Part shown: positions 54,497 to 60,952 of the stretch, one piece after another
Layout: every line of letters starts with the position of its first letter
How positions within the stretch are numbered: position 1 is the stretch's first letter
From: Verrucomicrobiia bacterium
Lineage (GTDB): Bacteria; Verrucomicrobiota; Verrucomicrobiia; Opitutales; Opitutaceae
Reading direction: 5' to 3'
Length of the DNA stretch: 60,952 nt
Assembly (NCBI GenBank): GCA_011525695.1
Contig: WYBX01000142.1
Location: 1 to 60,952, forward strand
Program-made: the position numbers and the translations under genes
The notes under the pieces: model-generated
What the model saw: the letters and a program-made list of their open reading frames with translations, nothing else
Database searches by the model: none
What the model was told of the DNA's origin: nothing

Positions 54497-54548
54497 GGGC
54501 TTTCAGCCCTCGATCCCGTTCGACGACGTTCCTGGGCCGCTGGCCCAG
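54497..54548. repeat. Intergenic hairpin repeats (GGGCT and CCTGGGCC arms)
   Basis: GGGCT-TTC-AGCCC (54497-54509) and CCTGGGCC-GCT-GGCCCAGG (54531-54548) lie 22 and 57 bp after the protease stop. The second resembles the CCCAGGGC hairpins at 26595 and 26702, with similar downstream structure. Confidence 0.6.
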
Positions 54549-54676
54549 GCTGGGATGGGGACGCGCCGTTGGCGCTTTCGCGAACGAAAAATTGGCCAAA
54601 CTCCAGGAAGCAGCGGGACGCGGCTTCCCCGGTGAGCCGGTGGAGCCCGCACGAATGCGGGGCGTCGCCGGCCGCA

Positions 54677-55549
54677 TTAGACGGCGCAGAGCCGGACGGC
54701 GGCCCGCAGCGACGTGAATGGGTCGCGCTTTGGGATGAATTCCTGGCCGACGAAGCCCTTGAAACCGGTCGACTTGATGGCGCGCATGATCGGGCCGTAA
54801 TTGAGCTCTTGTTCATCCTGTGGCTCGAACTCGTTTCGCCCCGGATTGCCGGCGGTGTGATAGTGGCCAATGTACTGGTGGTTCTCCTGGATCGTGCGGA
54901 TGACATCCCCCTCCATGATCTGCATGTGGTAGATGTCGTAGAGCAGCTTGAACCGCTCGGAGCCGACACGTTTGACGAGTTCCACGCCCCAAGGCGTGCG
55001 GTCGCACATGTAATCCTTGTGGTTCACCTTGGAGTTGAGCAGTTCCATGACCACAGTGACGCCGCGCTTTTCGGCTTCACCGACGAATTGTTTGACGCCA
55101 ATGGCGCAATTCTCGAGCCCCTGCTCATCGGGCATCCCGCGACGGTTGCCGGAAAACACGATTACGTTGGGAATCCCGGCGTCCGCGCACTCGTTGATCC
55201 GCTTGATCATGGATGGCACCAGATGGGTATGGTTCTCGAGCTGATTGAGTCCGTCGGGAATTTTCATCGTCCCATTGGCGACGGCGCAGGTGAGGCCGAA
55301 TTTCTGCACCACCGGCCAGTCCTTGGGATCGAGCAGTTCGATGGACTCGAGCCCGATGTCGCGGGCGGCGGGGGCGAGTTCCTCGAGGGGAATCTTGTTG
55401 AAGCACCAGCGGCAGACCGACTGGCGAAAACTTTCGGTGGCGGCTTTCATGGAAGAGGCGGGGGCGCTGGCCAGGCGCGGCAGGGTGGCCAGTGCGGCAA
55501 CGCCGGCGAGGGAGCGCAAGGCAGTGCGTCGCGTGATGGGGGTAGGCAT
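54677..55549 (-). CDS. Tat-exported hydroxypyruvate isomerase-like TIM barrel
   Basis: A 290-residue protein with a twin-arginine signal (ITRRTALRSLAGVAALATLP). The mature part is a xylose-isomerase-like barrel: SVCRWCFNKIPLEELAPAAR, VIVFSGNRRGMPDEQG, LLYDIYHMQIMEGDVIRTI and GHYHTAGNPGRNEFEP with typical His/Glu/Asp metal ligands (E near MELLNSK, D in YDIYHMQ). It resembles hydroxypyruvate isomerase but is exported, which argues against cytosolic metabolism. Function unknown. Divergent from the superoxide dismutase gene. Confidence 0.85.
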   Translation of the reverse strand: MPTPITRRTALRSLAGVAALATLPRLASAPASSMKAATESFRQSVCRWCFNKIPLEELAPAARDIGLESIELLDPKDWPVVQKFGLTCAVANGTMKIPDGLNQLENHTHLVPSMIKRINECADAGIPNVIVFSGNRRGMPDEQGLENCAIGVKQFVGEAEKRGVTVVMELLNSKVNHKDYMCDRTPWGVELVKRVGSERFKLLYDIYHMQIMEGDVIRTIQENHQYIGHYHTAGNPGRNEFEPQDEQELNYGPIMRAIKSTGFKGFVGQEFIPKRDPFTSLRAAVRLCAV

Positions 55550-55707
55550 GGGATTTGGGAATCCTGACGTTTCGCGCGCGGGTGGGGTTTGGCAAGTGCG
55601 CAAGAGCGTGTCGGACAGCCGGGCTGGCCGGAAAGTCAGGCGCGACCGCAGAACCCGAATCGGAACGCCCACTTGCGCCCCGGCATTTCGCCGTTAGCCT
55701 GCGGGCG

Positions 55708-56436
55708 ATGAACCCCCATGACATCCTCACCCGTCGCGACTTGCTGAAAACCCTTGGCGCCGGTGCCACCCTGCTTGGGCTGGGCGCGAGCACGAGAAGT
55801 ATCGCGGCAAGCGGTTCCACGGCATCCTCCGCCTACACGCTGCCCAAGCTGGGTTATGCTTACGATGCGTTGGAGCCCCATATCGACGCGAAGACGATGG
55901 AGATTCACCACTCCAAGCATCACCAGGCGTATATCACGAATGCGGTGAACGCGCTGGCTGCTCATCCGGAATTGCAGCGGCGCAGCCCGGAGGATCTGCT
56001 GCGTGAGCTTGATCGTGTGCCGGAAAGCGTGCGGACGGCGCTGCGCAACAACGTCGGCGGGCATGTGAACCATGCCTTTTTCTGGAAGGTGATTGGCCCG
56101 CGGGCGGGCGGGGCGCCGCGCGGCGCACTCGGTGACGGCATTGCCCGGGCATTCGGGTCGGTGGACGCGTTCAAGACGCAGTTTGCGGACGCCGCGATGA
56201 AGCGGTTTGGCAGCGGCTGGGGATGGCTGGTGGTGAAGAACGGAAAACTCGCAGTGACATCCACGGCGAACCAGGACTCACCGCTCAGCGACGGGGCAAC
56301 GCCGGTCCTGGGCCTCGATGTGTGGGAGCATGCGTACTATCTCAAGTATCAGAACCGTCGGGCGGACTATGTCGCCGCCTTCTGGAACGTCGTGAACTGG
56401 GATCAGGCCAACGCGAATTTTTCCGCGGGGAAGTAA
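55708..56436 (+). CDS. sodA: Mn-type superoxide dismutase with Tat signal
   Basis: A 242-residue protein. Residues 1-38 form a twin-arginine signal (TRRDLLKTLGAGATLLGLGA), then a SodA-like body: PHIDAKTMEIHHSKHHQAY with ligand H67, GGHVNHAFFW with H122, ANQDSPL and DVWEHAYYLKYQNRR with D204 and H208. The ANQDSPL motif, as in SodA, indicates manganese preference. Export is unusual for this enzyme; it would protect the periplasm from superoxide made by the respiratory chain. It ends in a shared terminator with the convergent fur gene. Confidence 0.9.
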   Translation: MNPHDILTRRDLLKTLGAGATLLGLGASTRSIAASGSTASSAYTLPKLGYAYDALEPHIDAKTMEIHHSKHHQAYITNAVNALAAHPELQRRSPEDLLRELDRVPESVRTALRNNVGGHVNHAFFWKVIGPRAGGAPRGALGDGIARAFGSVDAFKTQFADAAMKRFGSGWGWLVVKNGKLAVTSTANQDSPLSDGATPVLGLDVWEHAYYLKYQNRRADYVAAFWNVVNWDQANANFSAGK

Positions 56437-56459
56437 TCAGCCGGGATGGTGGCAACGAA

Positions 56460-56485
56460 AAGGCGCGGGGGGAACCGCGCCTTTC
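56460..56485. terminator. Bidirectional terminator between sodA and fur
   Basis: AAGGCGCGG pairs with CCGCGCCTT (9 bp, loop GGGGAA) at 56460-56483. Plus-strand reading continues TCTG after TT, and minus-strand reading gives TTTCGT after its stem, so each direction has a short T-run. It sits 24 bp after sodA and 25 bp after fur (minus). Confidence 0.75.
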
Positions 56486-56508
56486 TGCTGCCCGAGCTAC
56501 GAGCGGAG

Positions 56509-57039
56509 TCAGCGGACCACGGGCATCGTCGCGGCACCAGTCCGGGCGGACGCGGGCGCGACGCCAAAAAATTCCACCATGTGGCTGACGTCGGTATATC
56601 CGCGGGCGCGCAGCTTTTCCTGCACCAGTTCAATGGCCCGCCTCAATTCGTCGGCCGTGGTCGAATCCAGTTCCTCGACGGTGTTCGTCGCCTTGCAGAC
56701 GACGTGGTAGCGGGTGGGCTGGCCCAGGTTGATTTCGTACAAAGCCGTGCCGTTGTGGAAAAAGGCGCGTCGGACCAGCCCGATCTGCTCAAATGCAGAC
56801 ATGCAGCGATAAACCGTCACCAGATCGCAGTTTCCGGAGCCCACATCCTCGTGAATCTGTTCGATGCTGGTGGGGCTGTTTCGGTTGCTCAATGCAGCGA
56901 GAATCGCAATGCGCGGCTGCGTGATCCGGAGCCGTGCCGACTTGAGCTTGGCCGTGGCCAATTCGACCGGTGTTGGTAATCTCGCCGCGCGCTTCGCGTT
57001 GCCGCCCAGGGGGTGATTGGTTTGGGTCGAGGCAATCAT
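56509..57039 (-). CDS. fur: Fur-family metalloregulator without zinc cysteines
   Basis: A 176-residue winged-helix regulator. The DNA-reading helix is in CDLVTVYRCMSAFEQIGLVR (about 71-90), and the wing is FFHNGTALYEIN. The dimerisation part has YHVVCKATNTVEELDS where Fur proteins usually show HHHHLIC..CG; the CxxC pairs for structural zinc are missing both here and at the C-terminus (only C115 is left). H153 is conserved. Metal-sensing may use fewer sites, or another ligand. It is convergent with sodA and could control iron or oxidative response genes. Confidence 0.85.
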   Translation of the reverse strand: MIASTQTNHPLGGNAKRAARLPTPVELATAKLKSARLRITQPRIAILAALSNRNSPTSIEQIHEDVGSGNCDLVTVYRCMSAFEQIGLVRRAFFHNGTALYEINLGQPTRYHVVCKATNTVEELDSTTADELRRAIELVQEKLRARGYTDVSHMVEFFGVAPASARTGAATMPVVR

Positions 57040-57084
57040 CTTTTACGAAAATCTGACGCCGCATAGGTATTTCTCCAGTCTATA

Positions 57085-57099
57085 GTCATTAGCAATAAC
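57085..57099. promoter_or_regulatory. Fur-box-like inverted repeat upstream of fur
   Basis: GTCATT-AGC-AATAAC is a 6-3-6 inverted repeat (5 of 6 pairs) in AT-rich sequence, 46 bp upstream of the fur ATG on the minus strand. Its pattern, with arms ATTA/TAAT, resembles Fur-type 7-1-7 boxes only partly. It could serve autoregulation. Confidence 0.35.
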
Positions 57100-57170
57100 A
57101 CGCATGCAGTTTCGTTGCATCGACGGGATTGCACGTCGGTGCGGCGTGTGCCAACGTCCCGGCTCCTTCG

Positions 57171-57608
57171 ATGCAAAATCCGGAGTTCAGCGAGATCATC
57201 ACCCTCATCTGCAAGGAAGATCCCCGATTCGATCGGAAAGCGTACGACTTCGTGCGGCTGGGTCTGGACTACACGGTCAAGGAGTTGCGGAAGAAGGACG
57301 CGGCGCGCGCGGAGCGTTCACGCCATGTCAGCGGGCCCGAACTGCTGCACGGGCTGCGAAGCTATGCGCTCGATCAGTTCGGGCCGCTGGCGAAGACGGT
57401 CCTGAATGCGTGGGGTGTGCACCGGTGCCGGGATTTTGGAGACATCGTATTTAATCTCATAGAGTACAACGTCTTCTCGAAGACCGAAAACGATCGCCGG
57501 GAGGATTTCTCCGACATTTTCGATTTTGACGAGGCGTTCGTCCGCCCCTTTGAGCCGGCCAAGCGATCGCGCGGTCCCTCCGCGGCCGAAGCCTTTGGGG
57601 CGGCGTAA
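57171..57608 (+). CDS. Minf_1886-family conserved hypothetical protein
   Basis: A 145-residue protein. The N-terminal 100 residues with FSEIITLICKEDPRFDRKAY then DFVRLGLDYTVKELRK, LLHGLRSYALDQFGPLAKTV and NAWGVHRCRDFGDIVFNLIE match the Planctomycete/Verrucomicrobia family I recall as Minf_1886. Nothing about its function is known to me. The last 30 residues are charged. It may be co-transcribed with the M16 protease gene 44 bp downstream. Confidence 0.8.
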   Translation: MQNPEFSEIITLICKEDPRFDRKAYDFVRLGLDYTVKELRKKDAARAERSRHVSGPELLHGLRSYALDQFGPLAKTVLNAWGVHRCRDFGDIVFNLIEYNVFSKTENDRREDFSDIFDFDEAFVRPFEPAKRSRGPSAAEAFGAA

Positions 57609-57651
57609 TTCGGCTCCACTCCGGGCAACTCCCCGCTACGGTGCGGGCTTG

Positions 57652-60225
57652 ATGCCAAACCAATCGTCCTCCTCCACCACCGATCTGAAGTTGCTGCAGG
57701 CGTTCTGGCAGGAGCCGGTCGAGCGCAGCGTGCTGCCGAACGGGCTGACGGTCATCCTCAAGTGCGATCGTTCCGCGGCCCTGGCCTCGGTCCAGGTGTG
57801 GGTGAAGACCGGCAGCGTGCACGAATCGGCCCATCTGGGCGCGGGCCTTTCCCATTATCTGGAGCACATGCTCTTCAAGGGCACGGGCCGCCGCGCCGGC
57901 CGCGAGATCAGCGCGACGGTGCAGGCGCATGGCGGCTATATCAATGCGTACACGACCTTCGACCGCACGGTATATTACATTGACCTGCCGAGCGAGCATA
58001 CCGGGCTGGCGATCGACGTCTTGGCGGATGCTGTTCTGAATTCGACGCTGCCGGCGGACGAGGTGGCCCTGGAGCGGGAGGTGATTTTGCGGGAGATTGC
58101 GATGACTCGCGACGATCCGGACAACCGGCTGTGGGAGGCGTTGTTTTCGACCGCTTTTCGCGAGCATCCCTACCGGCAGCCTATCATCGGCCACGCGGAC
58201 GTCTTTTCGGCGGTCACCCGGGATGATTTGCTGGCCTATTACCGGTCCCGCTACGCGCCCAACAACCTGGTGGTGGTGGTGGTGGGCGACATCGACGTGG
58301 CAGCCACGCGCACCGTGATTGAAGCGCACTTTGGCCAGGTACCGCGGGTGCGACTGGCGCCGGTGCTGGTGCCGGCCGAGCCGCCTCAGCTGGCACCGCG
58401 GTCCGAGCACCGTTTCGAGGACGTGGAAATCACGCGCAGTGTCCTGGCCTGGCCGATACCTGGGCTGTCCCACGCGGATGCGCCGGTGCTCGACCTGCTG
58501 GCAACGCTGCTGGGCCATGGTGACAGTTCCGTGCTCTGGCAGGAGGTGCGCGAGCGTTCGCGGCTCGTCCACACGATTGATGCGTCCAGCTGGAATCCGG
58601 GGACCAACGGGTTGTTTTGCATCACGTTCACGGGGGAGCCGGAAAAGCGGCTGGCGGCAACGGCGAGGATCCAGCAAATCCTGGCGCGGTGTGCCAGCGC
58701 CGGATTCAAGTCGGGCGATCTGAAGAAGGCGCTGCGGCAGCTGGTGGTCGGCGAAATCAATTCGCGCAAGACCATGAGCGGGCAGGCGGCCCGGCTCGGC
58801 GTGGCCGAAGTGGTCGTCGGGGACCTCGATCACAGCCGGACGTACTTTGAACAGCTGCGCGCGGTCACGCCGGCCGCGGTGCGCGCGGTCCTGCGCCGGT
58901 ACCTGGTGGCCGAGAGGCTCACCGCCGTATCGCTGAACCCGGCCGCGGTGGCGGCGGAAAATCCGGCCTCGTGTGTCCGGCCGGTGTCCGGCATTCCGGA
59001 TTTTTCCGAAACCCGGCTGGCCAACGGCACCCGGCTGCTGCTGCAGCCGGAACACCGGCTGCCCAATGTCCACCTGCGGCTGCTGATGACCGGCGGGCCG
59101 CTGTTCGAGGAGCCCGGCCGGCGGGGCGCGACGGCGCTGCTCGCGACGATGCTGACGAAGGACACGCGGCGGCGCAGCGCGGCGGCCGTGGCGCGCTTCA
59201 TCGAGGAGGTCGGCGGCGCGTTTTATCCGTTTTCCGGCAACAACAGCCTGGGGCTCGCGGCGGAGGTGCTGCCGATCGACGTCGATCGCGCCCTGGGGGT
59301 GCTGGCGGACGCCGTGCTTTGCCCGAATTTCAAACCGGAGACCCTGGCCACGGAGCGCGAGGCCCAGCTGGCTTCGCTGCGGCAGGACGACGATGACGTG
59401 GTCACCCTGGCGAGAAAGCACCTGCGCCAGCGCTTCTTTGGGCTGCATCCACTCGGCTTGGACGCGCAGGGCGACATCGCGGGGGTGAGCGCACTGACGG
59501 CGGGCGAGTTGCTGGCCTTGCACCGCCGGCTGTGCGTGGGATCCAACGTGGTGCTGGCCGTGGCGGGTGATTTCGAGCCGCGGGAGCTGGCGCCAAGGCT
59601 GAAGGCGTTCCTGAACCGGATCCCGCGCGGCGGAATCGTGTCACCGCGGCTGGCAGTTGCGGGCCAGCTGCCGGCGGAGCGTGGGGACTTCATCGAGCAG
59701 CAGCCGCGCGAGCAGGCCGTGGTATTGCAGGCGTTCACCGGTCCGCGGGTGCATGGCGAGGATTTTTACGTCGGCGAAGTTGCCGACGAGCTGTTCAGCG
59801 GGATGGCTTCGAGGCTGTTCGAGCGGGTGCGCGAGGAGAAGGGGCTCGCCTATTTCGTGCGCTCGTCACGGGTGATGGGCCTCGATGCCGGCATGTTTTA
59901 TTTCATGGCGGGGACGCAGCCGGGCAAGGAGGCGGAGGTGCTCGGCGAAATTGAAGCCGAGATCGCCCGGGTGCGTTCAGGCGCGGTGGAGCCGGCGGAA
60001 CTCTCACGCTGCCAGGCGCGGCTGAAGGCAGCGCGCCGGCAGAGCCTGCAGACAAACTCGTCGCGGGCGATGCAGGCGGGGCTGAACGCCCTGCAAGGGC
60101 AGCCGATCAACGATTGGAAGAATTACGATGCGCGGATCGACGCGGTGACCATCGGCGATCTCGTGGTCTTTGCCGAACATCACTTTGACCGGGAGCGACG
60201 GACCCAGCTGGTGGTCCGCCCCTGA
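57652..60225 (+). CDS. M16-family zinc metalloprotease, double-domain
   Basis: An 857-residue protein with two pitrilysin halves. The active N-half carries the inverted motif HYLEH (H68, E71, H72) in GLSHYLEHMLFKGTGRRAGR, with the distal Glu in EREVILREIAM (E143 or E148). The second half (about 440-857) is inactive, with PFSGNNSLGLAAE instead. It resembles mitochondrial processing peptidase and bacterial PqqL-like single-chain enzymes. No signal peptide is obvious, so it is probably cytosolic and degrades small peptides. It closes a small plus-strand group with the Minf_1886 gene. Confidence 0.9.
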   Translation: MPNQSSSSTTDLKLLQAFWQEPVERSVLPNGLTVILKCDRSAALASVQVWVKTGSVHESAHLGAGLSHYLEHMLFKGTGRRAGREISATVQAHGGYINAYTTFDRTVYYIDLPSEHTGLAIDVLADAVLNSTLPADEVALEREVILREIAMTRDDPDNRLWEALFSTAFREHPYRQPIIGHADVFSAVTRDDLLAYYRSRYAPNNLVVVVVGDIDVAATRTVIEAHFGQVPRVRLAPVLVPAEPPQLAPRSEHRFEDVEITRSVLAWPIPGLSHADAPVLDLLATLLGHGDSSVLWQEVRERSRLVHTIDASSWNPGTNGLFCITFTGEPEKRLAATARIQQILARCASAGFKSGDLKKALRQLVVGEINSRKTMSGQAARLGVAEVVVGDLDHSRTYFEQLRAVTPAAVRAVLRRYLVAERLTAVSLNPAAVAAENPASCVRPVSGIPDFSETRLANGTRLLLQPEHRLPNVHLRLLMTGGPLFEEPGRRGATALLATMLTKDTRRRSAAAVARFIEEVGGAFYPFSGNNSLGLAAEVLPIDVDRALGVLADAVLCPNFKPETLATEREAQLASLRQDDDDVVTLARKHLRQRFFGLHPLGLDAQGDIAGVSALTAGELLALHRRLCVGSNVVLAVAGDFEPRELAPRLKAFLNRIPRGGIVSPRLAVAGQLPAERGDFIEQQPREQAVVLQAFTGPRVHGEDFYVGEVADELFSGMASRLFERVREEKGLAYFVRSSRVMGLDAGMFYFMAGTQPGKEAEVLGEIEAEIARVRSGAVEPAELSRCQARLKAARRQSLQTNSSRAMQAGLNALQGQPINDWKNYDARIDAVTIGDLVVFAEHHFDRERRTQLVVRP

Positions 60226-60231
60226 CAGCGG

Positions 60232-60952
60232 ATGAGCCTCGCCGAACTGTTTCCGGACGGTGAGTACCGGTTCCACCTCACGCTCCGGCGGGGTGATCCC
60301 CGCGAATTCTTCGCGACGCAGGACTCGACGGGAGCGGTGCTGGCGCAGCGTGCGCGATGGCTCGCGGCTGAGCGGGACCGGCATGCCGCGTTGCAGCCGG
60401 AGGGGAGGGCGCTGCTCGAGGAGTTCGGCGGGCTGGTTGCGGCATGGGGATTGGCTTCGTTCGATTCGGCTGTCCGGCTCGATGAACTGGCCCTCGCCCT
60501 CGAACCGGACATCCTGTTCCTGGCCCGTGACTCCTGCGGGGAATTCCGGCTGCGTGGCGGGACACTTTGTTTTCCCGCGGGCTGGGCACTGCAGGAGAAG
60601 CTGGGCGAGACGCTGGATTCGATCCATGGCGTCGTGCCGGGACTGAACACGGCGATCGGTCCGGCCATTCACGAGTTTCTGACCCGGTTGCGCCCTGGCA
60701 TCGCCTACCTGAGATCGAACTGGGGCCTTGCGGCGACGGATGAGCTCAACCTGCATCCCGCCTGCGCAGTTCCCGCTCCCTGTCTACCCGTTTCTCTCCA
60801 GCGAATCTGGCTGCGAGTGGAGCATCAGGCGTTGCTCGCATTGCCCGAAACAGGTGGCATCGCATTTGGAATCCGCATTGCCCTGCACCGGCTAGACGAA
60901 GTGGCACGGGAGCCGGCGGCGGCAACCGGGCTCCGTCGGGCGCTCGAGTCGA
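60232..60952 (+). CDS. DUF3445 haem-dependent oxidative N-demethylase-like protein (partial, 3' end cut)
   Basis: At least 240 residues; the reading frame stays open to the window end. The conserved RSNWGLAATDELNLHPACAV (about 160-179) and IWLRVEHQALLALPETGGIA match the DUF3445 family, the haem-dependent oxidative N-demethylase alpha type that acts on dimethylamine. The likely haem ligand is the His in NLHP. It starts 6 bp after the M16 stop. Other subunits of such enzymes would lie beyond the window. The C-terminus is not seen. Confidence 0.78.
   Translation, partial: MSLAELFPDGEYRFHLTLRRGDPREFFATQDSTGAVLAQRARWLAAERDRHAALQPEGRALLEEFGGLVAAWGLASFDSAVRLDELALALEPDILFLARDSCGEFRLRGGTLCFPAGWALQEKLGETLDSIHGVVPGLNTAIGPAIHEFLTRLRPGIAYLRSNWGLAATDELNLHPACAVPAPCLPVSLQRIWLRVEHQALLALPETGGIAFGIRIALHRLDEVAREPAAATGLRRALES

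Noticed and set aside
52174..54969. A 931-codon minus-strand frame over the topoisomerase and protease genes
   Set aside because: Antisense shadow with Arg/Pro-rich composition and no domain; both plus-strand genes carry clear motifs.
57457..59523. A 688-codon minus-strand frame over the M16 protease gene
   Set aside because: Antisense shadow; the HYLEH protease on the plus strand is certain.

Overview
The window (about 61 kb, GC-rich throughout) reads as chromosomal DNA of a member of the Verrucomicrobiota, most likely Opitutales/Opitutaceae. The evidence is indirect: a dnaK-groES-groEL chaperone cluster, a protein of the planctomycete/verrucomicrobial Minf_1886 type, Tat-exported sugar-isomerase-like TIM barrels, secreted beta-helix proteins with a repeated C-terminal module, and many intergenic hairpin repeats. 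I see no rRNA, tRNA, transposase, phage gene or CRISPR array. Most genes, including highly expressed ones, have no recognisable Shine-Dalgarno sequence.

Layout. 0.2-5.2 kb: LON-domain protein (minus) divergent from dnaK-groES-groEL, closed by a strong intrinsic terminator. 5.4-10.3 kb: GreA/GreB-like factor, PhnP-like metallo-beta-lactamase hydrolase, SLC13/RCK permease (minus) and cysK. 10.4-24.6 kb: a respiratory block. A caa3-type cytochrome c oxidase operon (subunit II with fused cytochrome c, I, III, IV and the assembly factor CtaG, all minus) is divergent from a lipoprotein azurin. Next come the overlapping genes ctaA-ctaB-DUF420 (haem A synthesis), a CusF-SCO1 fusion lipoprotein, a His-rich membrane-anchored protein and a DnrO-like protein preceded by a perfect FNR/DNR-type box. 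A periplasmic quinoprotein-type dehydrogenase overlapping a cytochrome c lipoprotein follows. 24.9-30.6 kb: a sodium:solute symporter, the peptide/pyruvate transporter CstA, a Phd/YefM-PemK-like toxin-antitoxin pair with its own operator, and a Tat-exported sugar isomerase-like protein.

30.7-36.9 kb: a secreted pectate-lyase-like beta-helix protein, an EF-G paralogue with altered GTPase motifs followed by a 74-residue protein, and a receiver domain that has lost its phospho-acceptor. 37.1-43.6 kb: a DUF302 protein and a rhamnose-type ABC importer operon (ATPase, two permeases, binding lipoprotein) divergent from L-rhamnose isomerase. 43.7-51 kb: TPR protein, disordered protein, DsbA-like protein, AsmA-like membrane protein, VOC protein, ADOP-type permease and a DctA-like symporter. 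51.2-60.9 kb: a ParE/GyrB-type topoisomerase subunit, S41 protease lipoprotein, Tat-exported TIM barrel, exported Mn-type superoxide dismutase convergent with a zinc-cysteine-less Fur homologue, the Minf_1886 protein, a double-domain M16 protease, and a DUF3445 (haem-dependent N-demethylase-like) gene that runs off the end.

Functionally, 10-24 kb is a copper/haem respiratory module: the genes supply oxidase subunits, haem A, copper for CuA and soluble or lipid-anchored electron donors. 25-43 kb looks like carbohydrate and organic acid uptake, with rhamnose as the clearest substrate. The most unusual content is non-coding: long near-perfect palindromes at gene ends, a composite two-hairpin repeat in at least three copies, a long inverted-repeat element beside it, and degenerate low-complexity islands in several intergenic gaps.
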